DNA of 64,000 nt from Rhizobium sp. TH135 (GCF_002855515.1 NZ_PKRP01000003.1:1-64000); one strand, 5' to 3'; numbered from the stretch's first letter, positions 19,094 through 29,546 are shown. Notes: a model not told the origin generated them from the letters alone. Numbers and translations are program-made.

Positions 19094-20604
19094 TGACCGA
19101 TTGGCCCATTCTCTCGACGGTCACCTTCCTTCCCCTGGTCGGCGTGGCTCTGCTCCTGCTGACCCGTGGTGACACCTCTCTCGGCCGCCGCAACATCCTG
19201 AACGTCTCGCTGCTGACGACGGTCTTCACCTTCGTCGTGTCGCTCTTCATCTGGATCAACTTCGACAATTCGAACACCGGCTTCCAGATGGTGGAGAAGC
19301 ACGCCTGGCTCGGGACCGGCATCTCCTACCATGTCGGCGTCGACGGCATCTCGATGCTGTTCGTCATCCTGACGACGTTGCTCATGCCCTTCTGCATTCT
19401 CGCGAGCTGGACCTCGGTCGAGAAGCGCCTGAAGGAATACATGATCGCATTCCTGGTCCTCGAGACCCTGATGATCGGCGTCTTCGTGTCGCTCGACATC
19501 GTGCTGTTCTACGTCTTCTTCGAAGCCGGCCTCATTCCGATGTTCATCATCATCGGCGTCTGGGGTGGCAAGGATCGCGTCTACGCGTCCTACAAGTTCT
19601 TCCTCTACACGCTGCTCGGCTCGGTGCTGATGCTGCTCGCCATCATGGCGATGTACTGGGATGCCGGCACGACCGATATCGCAGCGCTCCTGCAGCACGA
19701 CTTCCCGCCGCAGATGCAGACCTGGCTATGGCTTGCCTTCTTCGCCTCGTTCGCGGTGAAGATGCCGATGTGGCCTGTTCATACCTGGCTGCCAGACGCA
19801 CACGTTCAGGCACCGACGGCGGGTTCCGTCATCCTGGCGGGCATCCTCCTGAAGCTTGGCGGCTACGGCTTCCTGCGCTTCTCGCTGCCGATGTTCCCGC
19901 TGGCGTCCGACTTCTTTGCGCCCTTCGTCTTTACGCTGTCGGTCATTGCCATCATCTACACCTCGCTGGTCGCGATGATGCAGGAAGACATCAAGAAGCT
20001 GATCGCATACTCGTCCGTCGCCCACATGGGTTACGTGACCATGGGTATCTTTGCCGCCAACCAGCAGGGCGTGCAGGGTGCGATCTTCCAGATGATCAGC
20101 CACGGCTTCGTCTCCGGCGCGCTCTTCCTTTGCGTTGGCGTGATCTACGACCGTCTCCATACCCGCGAGATCGCGGCCTATGGCGGCCTGGTCAATAACA
20201 TGCCGAAATATGCGCTCGCCTTCATGGTATTCACCATGGCCAATGTCGGCCTGCCAGGCACCTCGGGCTTCGTCGGTGAATTCCTGACCCTGATCGGCGT
20301 CTTCCGCGTCAACACCTGGGTCGCGCTCTTTGCCGCCACCGGTGTCATCCTTTCGGCCGCCTATGCGCTCTGGCTCTATCGCCGGGTCGTCTTCGGTGCG
20401 CTTGAGAAGGAGAGCCTGAAGGCCATGCTCGACTTGAATGCCCGCGAAAAGCTCGTGCTTTACCCGCTGATCGCACTCACCATCTTCTTCGGCGTCTACC
20501 CGGCTCCCATCCTCGATGCGACCGCAGCCTCCGTCGACAATCTGGTGAACAACTACTCCGCAGCCTTGCAAGCAGCCCAGTCTCTGGCGCTGATTGCGAA
20601 CTGA
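19093..20604 (+). CDS. nuoM: NADH-quinone oxidoreductase subunit M
   Basis: Antiporter-like proton-pumping subunit, 503 residues with about 14 helices. Visible motifs: [20 protein letters not shown] (essential glutamate), [20 protein letters not shown] and [20 protein letters not shown]. It starts at the TGATG overlap with nuoL and is followed 18 bp later by nuoN. Confidence 0.97.
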   Translation: MTDWPILSTVTFLPLVGVALLLLTRGDTSLGRRNILNVSLLTTVFTFVVSLFIWINFDNSNTGFQMVEKHAWLGTGISYHVGVDGISMLFVILTTLLMPFCILASWTSVEKRLKEYMIAFLVLETLMIGVFVSLDIVLFYVFFEAGLIPMFIIIGVWGGKDRVYASYKFFLYTLLGSVLMLLAIMAMYWDAGTTDIAALLQHDFPPQMQTWLWLAFFASFAVKMPMWPVHTWLPDAHVQAPTAGSVILAGILLKLGGYGFLRFSLPMFPLASDFFAPFVFTLSVIAIIYTSLVAMMQEDIKKLIAYSSVAHMGYVTMGIFAANQQGVQGAIFQMISHGFVSGALFLCVGVIYDRLHTREIAAYGGLVNNMPKYALAFMVFTMANVGLPGTSGFVGEFLTLIGVFRVNTWVALFAATGVILSAAYALWLYRRVVFGALEKESLKAMLDLNAREKLVLYPLIALTIFFGVYPAPILDATAASVDNLVNNYSAALQAAQSLALIAN

Positions 20605-20622
20605 CGACAGGATCCTTTGGAC

Positions 20623-22068
20623 ATGACCGTTGAAACTCTCATTGCAAGCCTGCATCTGGTCACGCCGGAACTGATCCTGGCCGTGGGCGCCATGGTGCTG
20701 CTCATGATCGGCGTGTTTTCGGGCGATAAGTCGAACAGTGTCGTCACCGGGCTGGCGATCGCGCTCCTGATCTTCTCCGGCGCCTGGCTGGTGTTTTCGG
20801 GCGCCGAAGGCGAAGCCTTCAACGGTGCCTATATCGCCGACGGCTATGCGACGTTCATGAAGATCCTCGCCCTCATCGGTTCGGTGACGGCGATGATCAT
20901 GGCGGTCGGTCACGCCCGCTTCGACCACCTGGATAAGTTTGAATTCCCGGTCCTGCTGGTGCTGGCGACCCTCGGCGTCATGCTGATGATCTCGGCCAAC
21001 AACCTGATCACGCTCTACATGGCGCTCGAACTGCAGTCGCTCGCGCTCTACGTCGTCGCTGCCATCAACCGCGACAGCCTGCGCTCGACGGAAGCCGGCC
21101 TCAAGTACTTCGTGCTCGGCGCACTCTCCTCGGGCATGCTGCTCTACGGCATGTCGCTGGTCTACGGCTTCACCGGCAACACCGGCTTTGAACAGATCTC
21201 CGCCGTTCTCTCGCAGGGCGAACCCTCGCTCGGCCTGATCTTCGGTCTGGTCTTCGTCCTCGCCGGTCTGGCATTCAAGATTTCGGCCGTTCCGTTCCAC
21301 ATGTGGACGCCGGACGTTTACGAAGGCGCCCCGACACCGGTCACCGCCTTCCTGGCGGCTGCCCCGAAGATCGGCGCCATGGCCATCTTTGTGCGTATCG
21401 TCATCGACGCCTTCCTGCCGATCTTCGCCGAATGGCAGCAGATCGTCGTCTTCATCGCGATTGCTTCGATGGTACTCGGCTCGGTCGCCGCGATCGGACA
21501 GAAGAACATCAAGCGACTGATGGCTTATTCGTCCATCGGTCACATGGGCTACGCGCTCGTCGGTCTTGCCGCCGGCAATGACACCGGTGTTGCCGGTGTT
21601 CTGCTCTACATGATGATCTATCTGGTCATGACGCTCGGCACCTTCGCCTGCATCATGGCGATGCGCCAGAAGGAAGGCGGCAATGTAGAAAGCATCGACG
21701 ATCTCGCTGGCCTTTCGACCACGCGTCCCTTCATGGCCTTCGTGCTGACCGCGCTGATGTTCTCGCTCGCCGGCATTCCGCCGCTTGCAGGCTTCTTCGC
21801 CAAGTACTTCGTCTTCGTGGCGGCCATCGAAGCCAAGCTCTACGCGCTCGCCATCATCGGCGTTCTGGCCTCGGTCATTGGTGCCTACTACTACCTGCGC
21901 ATCATCAAGGTCATGTGGTTCGACGAAGCCAAGGGTGAATTCGCCCGCACCTCGGTCGAGCTGCGCCTCGTCTTTGGCCTCTCTGGCTTCTTCGTCCTCG
22001 GTTATGTCCTCTTCGGCGGCCCGCTCGGGACCGCTGCGGAAGCCGCTGCAAAGACGTTGTTTAATTGA
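20623..22068 (+). CDS. nuoN: NADH-quinone oxidoreductase subunit N
   Basis: Third antiporter-like subunit, 481 residues. Family segments: [19 protein letters not shown] (essential glutamate), [20 protein letters not shown] and [23 protein letters not shown] 20623 is preferred; an in-frame TTG two codons earlier is possible. It is the last complex I gene and its stop overlaps the TTG start of birA, so birA is likely translated from the same long mRNA. Confidence 0.97.
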   Translation: MTVETLIASLHLVTPELILAVGAMVLLMIGVFSGDKSNSVVTGLAIALLIFSGAWLVFSGAEGEAFNGAYIADGYATFMKILALIGSVTAMIMAVGHARFDHLDKFEFPVLLVLATLGVMLMISANNLITLYMALELQSLALYVVAAINRDSLRSTEAGLKYFVLGALSSGMLLYGMSLVYGFTGNTGFEQISAVLSQGEPSLGLIFGLVFVLAGLAFKISAVPFHMWTPDVYEGAPTPVTAFLAAAPKIGAMAIFVRIVIDAFLPIFAEWQQIVVFIAIASMVLGSVAAIGQKNIKRLMAYSSIGHMGYALVGLAAGNDTGVAGVLLYMMIYLVMTLGTFACIMAMRQKEGGNVESIDDLAGLSTTRPFMAFVLTALMFSLAGIPPLAGFFAKYFVFVAAIEAKLYALAIIGVLASVIGAYYYLRIIKVMWFDEAKGEFARTSVELRLVFGLSGFFVLGYVLFGGPLGTAAEAAAKTLFN

Positions 22069-22832
22069 CCAGCCTCGGAAGACCGCGCCGGATTTCCCTC
22101 GATGATTTCCGGCACGAAGCCTTAGACGAAGTCTCGTCCACCAATACGGAAGCATTCGCCCGCGCTCGCGCGGGCGATTCCGGTTTTCTATGGCTCACAG
22201 CCGAGCGCCAGACCGGAGGCCGTGGCCGTCGTGGGCGCCCCTGGGTGTCCGAGCGCGGGAATCTTTATTCGTCCCTCTTGTTGATCGATCCGGCCCCTTC
22301 AGAGCAACTCGGCTCCTTGCCCCTTGCAGTGGCGCTTGCGGTCCATGCCGCCGTGCAGTCGGTGATGCCGCCGGGTGGTGAGCCCGTCGACATAAAGTGG
22401 CCGAACGACGTGTTGATCGGCCGCAAGAAGACCTCGGGCATCCTGCTGGAAGCAGAACGCGTCGCCGAGGGCCGCATGGCACTTGCGATCGGTATCGGCA
22501 TCAACATTGCCCATCGCCCGGATCTGACGCTCTATCCGGTCACGTCGCTCGCCGATCAGGGCGTGTCGATCTCGCCGCCGGAATTCTTCGCCCGCCTTTT
22601 CGTCGAGATGGCGGACGTGCTTGATGTCTGGGACGAGGGCAGGGGCATTGCCGAGATCGTCCGGCGGTGGCGCGCTGCCGCCTGCGGCATCGGCGAGAAA
22701 ATCACGGTGAACCTGCCGGATCGCTCGATTTCCGGTATCTTTTCCGGAATCGATGATAAGGGAATTTTATTGCTCGACCGGGGCCCCGACGGAATGATGT
22801 CGGTTGCCGCCGGAGATGTGTTTTTCGGGTAG
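22065..22832 (+). CDS. birA: Biotin--[acetyl-CoA-carboxylase] ligase
   Basis: A 255-residue biotin protein ligase that makes biotinyl-AMP and attaches biotin to the carboxyl carrier protein. Motifs: VSSTN near residue 25, the adenylate loop [13 protein letters not shown], and [17 protein letters not shown], which contains the catalytic lysine region. The C-terminal 50 residues form the small SH3-like domain. There is no N-terminal helix-turn-helix, so it is the class I, non-regulatory form. The TTG at 22065 overlaps the nuoN stop and is the only start that keeps the conserved N-terminus; later ATGs would cut into the catalytic domain. Confidence 0.93.
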   Translation: MTSLGRPRRISLDDFRHEALDEVSSTNTEAFARARAGDSGFLWLTAERQTGGRGRRGRPWVSERGNLYSSLLLIDPAPSEQLGSLPLAVALAVHAAVQSVMPPGGEPVDIKWPNDVLIGRKKTSGILLEAERVAEGRMALAIGIGINIAHRPDLTLYPVTSLADQGVSISPPEFFARLFVEMADVLDVWDEGRGIAEIVRRWRAAACGIGEKITVNLPDRSISGIFSGIDDKGILLLDRGPDGMMSVAAGDVFFG

Positions 22833-22850
22833 ACTGGATCGGAAAGAAGA

Positions 22851-24518
22851 ATGGCCAAGAACGACGAACTGGTTTTCCTGCCGCTGGGCGGCGTGGGTGA
22901 AATCGGCATGAACCTCGCATTGTACGGCTATGGCCCGCCGTCCAATCGCCAGTGGATCATGGTCGACTGCGGCGTGACCTTCGCCGGTCCCGATCTGCCG
23001 GGCGTGGACCTCGTGCTTCCCGATATCGAATTCATCAAGAAGCAGAAGAAGAACCTCAAGGGCATCATCATCACCCATGCCCACGAAGACCACTACGGCG
23101 CCTTGAACGACCTGTGGCCTGGCCTCAACGTGCCGGTCTATGCCTCTCGCTTCACCGCCGGCATGCTGGAAGCCAAGCGTGACTACGAAGGCTCGCGCGC
23201 CGAAATCCCGATCACGCCCTTCAAGCAGGGCGACCGCATCAATGTCGGTCCCTTCGAGATCGAAGCGATCGGCGTCAACCATTCGATCCCCGAGCCGATG
23301 TCGCTGGTCATCCGGACGCCGCTCGGCAATGTCGTGCACACGGGTGACTGGAAGATCGACCATAACCCCTCGCTTGGACCGCTGACCGACGAAGGACGCT
23401 TCCGTGCGGTCGGCGACGAAGGCGTGCTCGCACTGCTGTGCGATTCCACCAATGCCATGCGCGATGGTGTCTCTCCCTCCGAGGAAGAGGTCTCCGCTGG
23501 CCTGCAGAAGATCATCGAGGCTGCCGAAGGCCGCGTCGCCATCACCACCTTCTCCTCGAATGTCGGCCGCATCCGCTCGATCGCGCTCGCCGCAGAAGCA
23601 GCAGGCCGTGAAGTCCTGCTGCTCGGCAGCTCGCTGAAGCGCGTAACGAACGTGGCCCAGGACATCGGCATCATGGAGGGCATTCGCCCCTTCATCGCCG
23701 AGGACGAATACGGCTTCATCCCGCGCGACAAGGTCGTCGTCATCCTGACGGGCAGCCAGGGCGAGGCACGCGCAGCACTCGCCAAGCTCTCGCGCGACGA
23801 GATGCGCAACGTGGCGCTCACCGCCGGCGACACCGTGGTCTTTTCCTCGCGCGCCATCCCAGGCAACGAGAAGGCGATCCTCGAGATCAAGAATGGCCTC
23901 ATCGAGCAGGGCGTGCACATCATCACGGACAGTGAAGCCTTGGTTCACGTGTCGGGTCACCCGCGCCGCAACGAACTCTTGAAGATGTACGAGTGGGTTC
24001 GCCCACAAATGCTCGTGCCCGTCCATGGCGAAGCCGCCCATCTGGTTGCCCAGAAGGATCTAGCACTGCAGGCCGGCATCCCCACCGTTCCCCATGTCCG
24101 CAACGGCGATATCCTGCGCATCGCGCCGGGCCCCGCCGAAGTGATCGACCAGGCTCCCTTCGGCCGCGTCTATAAGGACGGCAAGCTCGTCGGCGATATC
24201 GAGGAAATGGGCATCGCCGATCGCAAGAAGCTCTCCTATGTCGGCCACGTTGCCGTCAGCGTGCTTCTCGACAGCCGCTTCGATTTCCTCGGTGATCCCG
24301 ACGTCGTTCCCTTCGGCCTGCCGGAAGTGGATCACGAGGGCGAGCTGATGGAAGACACGCTGTATGACGCTGTCCTCGGCGCCGTCGAAAGCATTCCGCG
24401 CAGCCGCCGCAAGGATCTGGACACCGTTCGCGAAGCCATTCGCCGCGCGGTTCGCTCCACGGCCAACGAGGTCTGGGGCAAGAAGCCGATCGTCACGGTG
24501 TTCCTGACCAAAGTCTGA
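22851..24518 (+). CDS. rnj: Ribonuclease J
   Basis: A 555-residue metallo-beta-lactamase/beta-CASP nuclease. The zinc-binding motif HAHEDH is at residues 76-81; further metal ligands appear in TGDWKIDH and DSTNA; the beta-CASP part includes TFSSNVGRIRSIALAA and the C-terminal PVHGEAAHL motif. RNase J enzymes have endonuclease and 5'-3' exonuclease activity on RNA; in alphaproteobacteria they take part in rRNA 5' maturation and mRNA decay. It begins 18 bp after birA with AGAAG in front, and belongs to the nuoN-birA-rnj-mce run. Confidence 0.93.
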   Translation: MAKNDELVFLPLGGVGEIGMNLALYGYGPPSNRQWIMVDCGVTFAGPDLPGVDLVLPDIEFIKKQKKNLKGIIITHAHEDHYGALNDLWPGLNVPVYASRFTAGMLEAKRDYEGSRAEIPITPFKQGDRINVGPFEIEAIGVNHSIPEPMSLVIRTPLGNVVHTGDWKIDHNPSLGPLTDEGRFRAVGDEGVLALLCDSTNAMRDGVSPSEEEVSAGLQKIIEAAEGRVAITTFSSNVGRIRSIALAAEAAGREVLLLGSSLKRVTNVAQDIGIMEGIRPFIAEDEYGFIPRDKVVVILTGSQGEARAALAKLSRDEMRNVALTAGDTVVFSSRAIPGNEKAILEIKNGLIEQGVHIITDSEALVHVSGHPRRNELLKMYEWVRPQMLVPVHGEAAHLVAQKDLALQAGIPTVPHVRNGDILRIAPGPAEVIDQAPFGRVYKDGKLVGDIEEMGIADRKKLSYVGHVAVSVLLDSRFDFLGDPDVVPFGLPEVDHEGELMEDTLYDAVLGAVESIPRSRRKDLDTVREAIRRAVRSTANEVWGKKPIVTVFLTKV

Positions 24519-24573
24519 GGGACGAGGCGGGCAGGGATGACCTAATCTTTGCCCGCAACGCCAGGAGGAAACC

Positions 24574-24978
24574 ATGCTCGGCCGCGTCAATCACATCGCC
24601 ATCGCTGTCCCGGATCTTACTGCCGCGACCACCAGCTATCGTGATACGCTCGGCGCCAAGGTGGCCCAGGCGCAGGCCTTGCCAGAACATGGCGTGACCG
24701 TCGTTTTCGTCGAATTGGAAAACACCAAGGTTGAGCTGCTGGAGCCGCTCGGCGAAGCTTCTCCGATTGCGGCCTTTCTGGAAAAGAACCCGTCCGGCGG
24801 CATGCATCACATCTGCTACGAGGTGACCGACATCCTGGCCGCCCGTGACCAGCTTTCAGCGACAGGCGCTCGCGTGCTCGGAAGCGGTGAGCCCAAGATC
24901 GGCGCCCATGGTAAGCCGGTGCTGTTCCTTCATCCGAAGGATTTCTTCGGCACACTGATCGAACTCGAACAGGTCTGA
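24574..24978 (+). CDS. mce: Methylmalonyl-CoA epimerase
   Basis: A 134-residue vicinal-oxygen-chelate enzyme that interconverts (2R)- and (2S)-methylmalonyl-CoA in propionyl-CoA use. The two paired modules show the metal ligands expected: LGRVNHIAIAVPDL at the start, GGMHHICYEVTDI in the middle and a final glutamate in the GTLIELEQV segment. AGGAGGAAACC directly precedes the ATG, a very strong ribosome site. Its partners (propionyl-CoA carboxylase, methylmalonyl-CoA mutase) are not in the window. Confidence 0.92.
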   Translation: MLGRVNHIAIAVPDLTAATTSYRDTLGAKVAQAQALPEHGVTVVFVELENTKVELLEPLGEASPIAAFLEKNPSGGMHHICYEVTDILAARDQLSATGARVLGSGEPKIGAHGKPVLFLHPKDFFGTLIELEQV

Positions 24979-25131
24979 CGCTGCGATGACGCAGTTCTGA
25001 TATCTTGTTGATCGGGGGGCGACGCTGCCTGCGACGCTTTTGTCTTTGTGCCCGCCGGTTTCCGCGATTATAGGGTGACAAACGGCATGAGCGCGCAAGC
25101 CTATGCCCGATCAAGTCTGGAGCGAGACATC

Positions 25132-25404
25132 ATGGCGATCCTGTCGGGACTGGCGGTTTATTTCGTAATCTGGTGGCTGACCCTGTTTGCGGTCCTGCCG
25201 ATCGGCCTGCGCACCCAGGATGAGGACGAGAATGTCGTTCCGGGTACGGTTGCAAGCGCCCCGACCCGATTCCGGGCGGCTCGGATATTCCTCACGACGA
25301 CTGTTGTGTCAGGTCTTATCTATGGCGCCTGGTATGTTGCCGGCACCTATTTCGGCATCGGCTTCAAGGATCTGCCGATCATCATGCCGGGCGTCGAGCC
25401 TTAA
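25132..25404 (+). CDS. DUF1467 membrane protein
   Basis: A 90-residue protein with two transmembrane segments (about 4-25 and 56-80) joined by a short loop containing RTQDEDENVVPGTVASAP. This pattern is typical of the DUF1467 family, which is found in alphaproteobacteria beside rnj/mce and proS. Its function is unknown. I chose ATG 25132 because the protein then starts directly with the first membrane helix (MAILSGLAVYF); upstream in-frame ATG 25087 adds a non-conserved leader. Confidence 0.8.
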   Translation: MAILSGLAVYFVIWWLTLFAVLPIGLRTQDEDENVVPGTVASAPTRFRAARIFLTTTVVSGLIYGAWYVAGTYFGIGFKDLPIIMPGVEP

Positions 25405-25914
25405 AAGGCCCTTCTAGGCGGCCAAAACCGTCACATCAGAAAACAAGGCAAAAAAAAACAAGGTCAAAAGACCTTGTTCGAAGCTTCGCGTGATCCTTCA
25501 CCAATTAAGGGGCTGCGAACGGGCGCGCCTAGATCTGATCCTCCCAAGACTTGACCGCGAGTGTGGCAAAGATTTGTACTCCCTGCCTCTTTTATGGGCT
25601 GAACCTAGCCCAATCAGTGACCGTTGTCACCCCTGAATCTTGCAGAATTGTTACACTCATCCAAAAAAAAATAGCGTCATCGTTTTGTCGCATGGCGGTC
25701 ACTTAAGCACCGGTTTTCTCGTGTTTGTCGGCCCGCATACTGTCGTTCTCCAATCCAGAATGGCCTTTGCCAATGCCTCTCTGTGGGCGAGCGCACCGAA
25801 CGGCGCTTGCGGGTTTTCTTCTCATGTTCAACCGGCTATGAACGCTTCCTGACAACCCGTTTCAATCGCTGATTCCGCCGATCTGGCGGCATCGACAACC
25901 ATCTGGAATTCGTT
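25405..25914. other. Intergenic region before proS, carrying a minus-strand sRNA
   Basis: A 510-bp gap with no convincing protein gene. Its left part holds a small RNA candidate on the minus strand (25450-25530, below). The right part presumably contains the proS promoter and leader, but I could not pick a convincing -35/-10 pair. Confidence 0.6.
25450..25530 (-). ncRNA. Probable small RNA, mmgR/alpha-r8-like
   Basis: On the minus strand a perfect 9-bp hairpin (AACAAGGTC, loop TTTT, GACCTTGTT; plus coordinates 25457-25478) runs into nine or more T residues (25450-25458), a textbook terminator, although no minus-strand gene precedes it. Just upstream on that strand are a stem TTCGC/GCGAA enclosing CCTT/AAGG and the palindrome CGAAGCTTCG. 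From memory this 3' half resembles the rhizobial trans-acting RNA MmgR (Rfam suhB/alpha-r8 family), which in Sinorhizobium I recall lying next to proS. The 5' end is a guess based on the roughly 77-nt length of that RNA. Confidence 0.65.
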
Positions 25915-27237
25915 ATGCGTCTGTCGCGCTATTTCATGCCGATCCTGAAGGAAAACCCCAAGGAAGCCGAGATCGTCTCCCACCGCCTGATGCTGCGGAC
26001 GGGCATGATCCGCCAGCAGAGCCAGGGCATCTATTCCTGGCTGCCGCTCGGCAAGCGCGTGCTCGACAAGGTGAACGCGATCATCCGCGAAGAGCAGAAC
26101 CGTGCAGGCGCCATCGAGCTTTCCATGCCGACGCTGCAGTCCGCAGAACTCTGGCAGGAAAGCGGCCGTTACGAGGATTACGGCAAGGAAATGCTGCGCA
26201 TTCGCGACCGGCAGGACCGCCCGATGCTCTACGGCCCGACCAATGAGGAGATGATCACCGACATCTTCCGCTCGTCGGTGAAGTCCTACAAGAGCCTGCC
26301 GCTCAACCTCTACCACATCCAGCTGAAGTTCCGCGACGAGATCCGCCCGCGCTTCGGCACCATGCGCTCGCGCGAGTTCCTGATGAAGGACGCCTATTCC
26401 TTCGACCTGACCCAGGCCGACGCCATCCATTCCTACAACAAGATGTTCGTCGCTTACCTGCGCACCTTCGATCGCCTTGGCCTGCGCGCCATCCCGATGC
26501 GCGCCGACACCGGCCCGATCGGCGGTAATCACAGCCACGAATTCATCATCCTCGCCGACACCGGCGAGTCCGAGGTCTATTGCCACAAGAGCTTCGTCGA
26601 TTTCGACATTCCGGCCGCTGACACCGATTTCGACAGCGTCGATGGCCTGCAGTCGATCTTCGACAAGTGGACCTCGGTCTACGCCGCCACGTCGGAAATG
26701 CATGACGAGGCAGCCTTCGACGCCATCGGCGAGAATGAACGCCTTTCGGCACGCGGCATCGAGGTTGGCCACATCTTCTATTTTGGCACCAAATACTCCG
26801 AGCCGATGGGTGCCAAGGTGCAGGGTCCTGATGGCAAGGAACACCTTGTCCACATGGGCTCCTATGGTATCGGCCCGACGCGCCTTGTTCCCGCCATCAT
26901 CGAAGCCTCGCATGACGAGAACGGAATCATCTGGCCGGCCTCGGTTGCGCCTTTCGATGCTGTTGTCATCAACATGAAGCCGGGCGACGAAGGCTGCGAC
27001 AGCACCTGCGATCGTCTCTATGTCGCCCTGCAGAATGCCGGCAAGGACGTGCTCTATGACGACACCGACGATCGTGCGGGCACCAAGTTCGCGACCGCTG
27101 ACCTGATCGGTGTTCCGACGCAGGTCATCGCCGGTCCGCGCGCTGCCGCCGCTGGCGAGGTCGAGCTCAAGGACCGCAAGACCGGCGCTCGCGAGACGCT
27201 GACGATCGAAGCCGCGATCAACAAGCTGACGGCCTGA
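25915..27237 (+). CDS. proS: Prolyl-tRNA synthetase
   Basis: A 440-residue class II aminoacyl-tRNA synthetase that charges tRNA-Pro. Class II motifs are visible: motif 1 around [20 protein letters not shown], motif 2 [21 protein letters not shown] and motif 3 [14 protein letters not shown]; the C-terminal anticodon-binding domain starts about residue 345. It lacks the 180-residue editing insertion seen in E. coli ProRS, as is normal for the short alphaproteobacterial/mitochondrial type. ATG 25915 gives the standard [15 protein letters not shown] start. Confidence 0.95.
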   Translation: MRLSRYFMPILKENPKEAEIVSHRLMLRTGMIRQQSQGIYSWLPLGKRVLDKVNAIIREEQNRAGAIELSMPTLQSAELWQESGRYEDYGKEMLRIRDRQDRPMLYGPTNEEMITDIFRSSVKSYKSLPLNLYHIQLKFRDEIRPRFGTMRSREFLMKDAYSFDLTQADAIHSYNKMFVAYLRTFDRLGLRAIPMRADTGPIGGNHSHEFIILADTGESEVYCHKSFVDFDIPAADTDFDSVDGLQSIFDKWTSVYAATSEMHDEAAFDAIGENERLSARGIEVGHIFYFGTKYSEPMGAKVQGPDGKEHLVHMGSYGIGPTRLVPAIIEASHDENGIIWPASVAPFDAVVINMKPGDEGCDSTCDRLYVALQNAGKDVLYDDTDDRAGTKFATADLIGVPTQVIAGPRAAAAGEVELKDRKTGARETLTIEAAINKLTA

Positions 27238-27300
27238 GGTAAACTCAGGCCGGATTGAGGTTGGGTGACCGAAACCGGGATCCCGAGGCAAGGAGAGACC

Positions 27301-28608
27301 ATGGCGACGACGGCCGCTGGCAACGAGACGGTGGAAACGGGCAAGGCCGGATCGGCGCGCGCCTTTTCCGGCTTTGAGCGCATGGTGGCCTGGCGTTATC
27401 TGCGTGCCCGCCGCAAGGAAGCCTTCATTTCCGTGATCGCCGGCTTCTCTTTCATCGGCATCATGCTTGGTGTGGCGACGTTGATCATCGTCATGGCGGT
27501 GATGAATGGTTTCCGCACCGAGCTCGTGTCGCGCATCCTCGGCATCAATGGCCACATGATCGTCCAGGCGGTTGACCAGCCGCTCAGCGACTATGCCGGT
27601 CTCGCCGAGCGCTTCGCCGCTGTCCCGGGTGTCACTATGGCGCTGCCGCTGGTTGAGGGGCAGACGCTTGCGTCCGGTCGCGAAGGGGCCGGCACCGGCG
27701 CCCTCGTTCGCGGCATCCGTCCGGATGATCTCACCAAGCTGTCGGTCGTCTCGTCCAACATCCGTTCGGGCGACATGGTCGGCTTTGCCACGGGGCAGGG
27801 TGTTCTGATCGGCTCGCGCATGGCAGCCCAGCTGGGGCTCTCCGCCGGCGACACCATCACGCTGGTCTCGCCGGAAGGCGACGTCACGCCGCTGGGCGTC
27901 AATCCGCGCGTCAAATCCTATCCGGTCTCGGCGATCTTCGAGATCGGCATGTCAGAATACGATGCCTCGATCATCTATATGCCGCTCGAGGAAGCGCAGC
28001 TCTATTTCAACGTCGAAGGCATCGTTCAGTCGATCGAGCTGTTCATCTCCGATCCCGATGCCGTCGATGAACTGCGTCCGCAGATCGAGGAGGCCGCCGG
28101 CCGCCAGATATTCCTGACCGACTGGCGCCAGCGCAATCAGACTTTCTTTTCCGCCCTTCAGGTCGAGCGCAACGTCATGTTCATGATCCTGACGCTGATC
28201 GTGCTTGTGGCAGCCCTCAACATTATCTCGGGCCTGATCATGCTGGTGAAGGACAAGTCGAGCGATATCGCCATCCTGCGCACCATGGGGGCGACCTCGG
28301 GCGCGATCATGCGGATCTTCTTCATGACCGGGGCCGCCATCGGCACGGCCGGCACGCTTGCCGGCGTCGTAATGGGCGTCGTCGTCTGTCTCAACATCGA
28401 GAGCATCCGCCAGTTCTTCTCCTGGGTCTCGGGCACCGTGCTCTTTGATCCCGAACTCTATTTCCTGAGTCAGTTGCCGGCCGACATGAATGCCAGTGAA
28501 ACCGTGTCCGTGGTCATCATGGCGCTCAGCCTGTCCTTCATGGCCACCATCTTCCCGGCCTGGCGGGCCTCGCGCCTGGATCCTGTCCAGGCCTTGCGTT
28601 ACGAATGA
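27301..28608 (+). CDS. Lipoprotein-releasing ABC transporter permease (LolC/LolE family)
   Basis: Inner-membrane permease of 435 residues that takes outer-membrane lipoproteins from the inner membrane and hands them to LolA. Layout: one transmembrane helix (about 37-60, within [19 protein letters not shown]), a large periplasmic domain (about 60-285), then three helices in the FtsX-like C-terminal domain ([17 protein letters not shown] is the coupling-helix region). ATG 27301 follows AAGGAGAGACC. One permease gene next to one lolD means it probably works as a homodimer, the LolF-like arrangement; I therefore leave C versus E open. Confidence 0.9.
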   Translation: MATTAAGNETVETGKAGSARAFSGFERMVAWRYLRARRKEAFISVIAGFSFIGIMLGVATLIIVMAVMNGFRTELVSRILGINGHMIVQAVDQPLSDYAGLAERFAAVPGVTMALPLVEGQTLASGREGAGTGALVRGIRPDDLTKLSVVSSNIRSGDMVGFATGQGVLIGSRMAAQLGLSAGDTITLVSPEGDVTPLGVNPRVKSYPVSAIFEIGMSEYDASIIYMPLEEAQLYFNVEGIVQSIELFISDPDAVDELRPQIEEAAGRQIFLTDWRQRNQTFFSALQVERNVMFMILTLIVLVAALNIISGLIMLVKDKSSDIAILRTMGATSGAIMRIFFMTGAAIGTAGTLAGVVMGVVVCLNIESIRQFFSWVSGTVLFDPELYFLSQLPADMNASETVSVVIMALSLSFMATIFPAWRASRLDPVQALRYE

Positions 28609-28622
28609 GGATGCCGAATTCA

Positions 28623-29312
28623 ATGGCAAAAGACGTGGTTCTCTCGCTCGCCGGCATCGATCGTCATTACGGTCAGGGTGAGACTGTGCTGTCGATCCTC
28701 AAGGGCGCCGACTTCACGCTTCGGACCGGCGAGACCGTCGCACTGGTCGCCCCCTCGGGCACCGGCAAGTCGACACTCCTGCATGTCGCGGGCCTGCTTG
28801 AGCATCCGGATGGCGGTGAGGTCACTCTTGGCGGCGTCGCCTGCCAGGAGCTCGGTGACGAAGAGCGCACCGCGATCCGCCGCAAGTCGGTCGGCTTCGT
28901 CTACCAGTTTCACCACCTCCTGCCGGAATTCTCGGCGCTGGAAAACGTCATGATGCCGCAGCTGATTGCCGGCCTCTCGAAGGGCGAAGCCGCGGAACGG
29001 GCCAAGCAGCTTCTCGACTACATGCGTGTCGGCCATCGCGCCGAACATCGTCCGGCCGAACTCTCCGGCGGTGAGCAGCAGCGTGTGGCAATCGCCCGCG
29101 CCGTCGCCAATGCCCCGCTCGTCCTGCTCGCCGACGAGCCAACCGGAAATCTCGATCCGGAAACGGCAAGCTACGTCTTCTCGGCGCTTGAGGCGCTGGT
29201 GCGACAGTCGGGCCTGTCGGCGATGATCGCGACCCACAATCATGACATCGCCCGTCGGATGGATCGCTGTGTGACCCTGGTCGACGGCAAGGTCGTCGAA
29301 CTCGACGTCTGA
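28623..29312 (+). CDS. lolD: Lipoprotein-releasing ABC transporter ATP-binding protein
   Basis: The ATPase partner of the preceding permease, 229 residues. Walker [11 protein letters not shown], signature [14 protein letters not shown], Walker [13 protein letters not shown] and the switch histidine in ATHNHD are all intact, and the Q-loop region reads [17 protein letters not shown], typical of LolD. Its frame overlaps the end of the permease; the start may be ATG 28623 (preferred, MAKDVVLSL), 28611 or 28605, the last overlapping the permease stop. A strong terminator follows. Confidence 0.93.
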   Translation: MAKDVVLSLAGIDRHYGQGETVLSILKGADFTLRTGETVALVAPSGTGKSTLLHVAGLLEHPDGGEVTLGGVACQELGDEERTAIRRKSVGFVYQFHHLLPEFSALENVMMPQLIAGLSKGEAAERAKQLLDYMRVGHRAEHRPAELSGGEQQRVAIARAVANAPLVLLADEPTGNLDPETASYVFSALEALVRQSGLSAMIATHNHDIARRMDRCVTLVDGKVVELDV

Positions 29313-29351
29313 TCTCAGCCCCTTTTCTTTTCCCTTTCCCGATGCCGCTGC

Positions 29352-29391
29352 GCCTCGGTGGATTTTGTTCCACCGAGGCTGCGGTTTTTTT
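29352..29391 (+). terminator. Rho-independent terminator after lolD
   Basis: An at least 10-bp stem (CCTCGGTGGA and TCCACCGAGG) with a short T-rich loop is followed by CTGCGG and seven T residues ending at 29391. It closes the proS-lol region, and its T-run lies directly against the LexA-controlled promoter that follows. Confidence 0.9.
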
Positions 29392-29394
29392 AGG

Positions 29395-29424
29395 TTGACA
29401 TTGGAACAAGAGAAGAACAAACTA
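29395..29424 (+). promoter_or_regulatory. LexA-controlled promoter (SOS box)
   Basis: TTGACA at 29395-29400 is a consensus -35. GAAC-AAGAGAA-GAAC at 29404-29418 is an exact match to the alphaproteobacterial LexA box GAAC-N7-GAAC, lying between the -35 and the poor -10 (about 29418-29424). A repressor bound there would block RNA polymerase directly. The only gene immediately downstream is the 28-residue peptide at 29452, which has its own AAGGAG. Confidence 0.85.
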
Positions 29425-29451
29425 AAAACATAAAGGGACAAGGAGACAGAA

Positions 29452-29538
29452 ATGACCGAAATTCTTCGTGACGTTGCTGCATTTGCCTCGATGGCGGTAT
29501 TCGTATCCAGCATGGCTTTGCTGATGATGGCGCTCTGA
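29452..29538 (+). CDS. SOS-controlled 28-residue membrane peptide (SidA-like candidate)
   Basis: A very short gene: ATG 29452 to TGA 29538, 28 residues. AAGGAG lies 7 bp before the start, and the promoter upstream has a LexA box. The peptide starts with a short charged head (MTEILRD) and continues with one hydrophobic helix (about residues 8-28, AAFASMAVFVSSMALLMMAL), so a single-pass inner-membrane peptide is likely. Size, topology and SOS control match the Caulobacter division inhibitor SidA, a 29-residue LexA-regulated membrane peptide acting on FtsW/FtsN; homology is not proven because so short a sequence cannot be aligned by eye with confidence. dnaE begins 115 bp downstream. Confidence 0.8.
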   Translation: MTEILRDVAAFASMAVFVSSMALLMMAL

Positions 29539-29546
29539 CATTCTGC

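Noticed and set aside
19726..22155. An 809-codon open frame on the minus strand, opposite nuoM and nuoN
   Set aside because: It is rich in His, Asp, Glu, Arg and Gly and poor in structure, the usual mirror of GC-rich membrane-protein genes; nuoM and nuoN are unmistakable on the other strand.
24519..24573. A hairpin GCGGGCA/TGCCCGC after rnj as a terminator
   Set aside because: No T-run follows and the next gene has its ribosome site immediately after; more likely chance or an RNA-stability hairpin.
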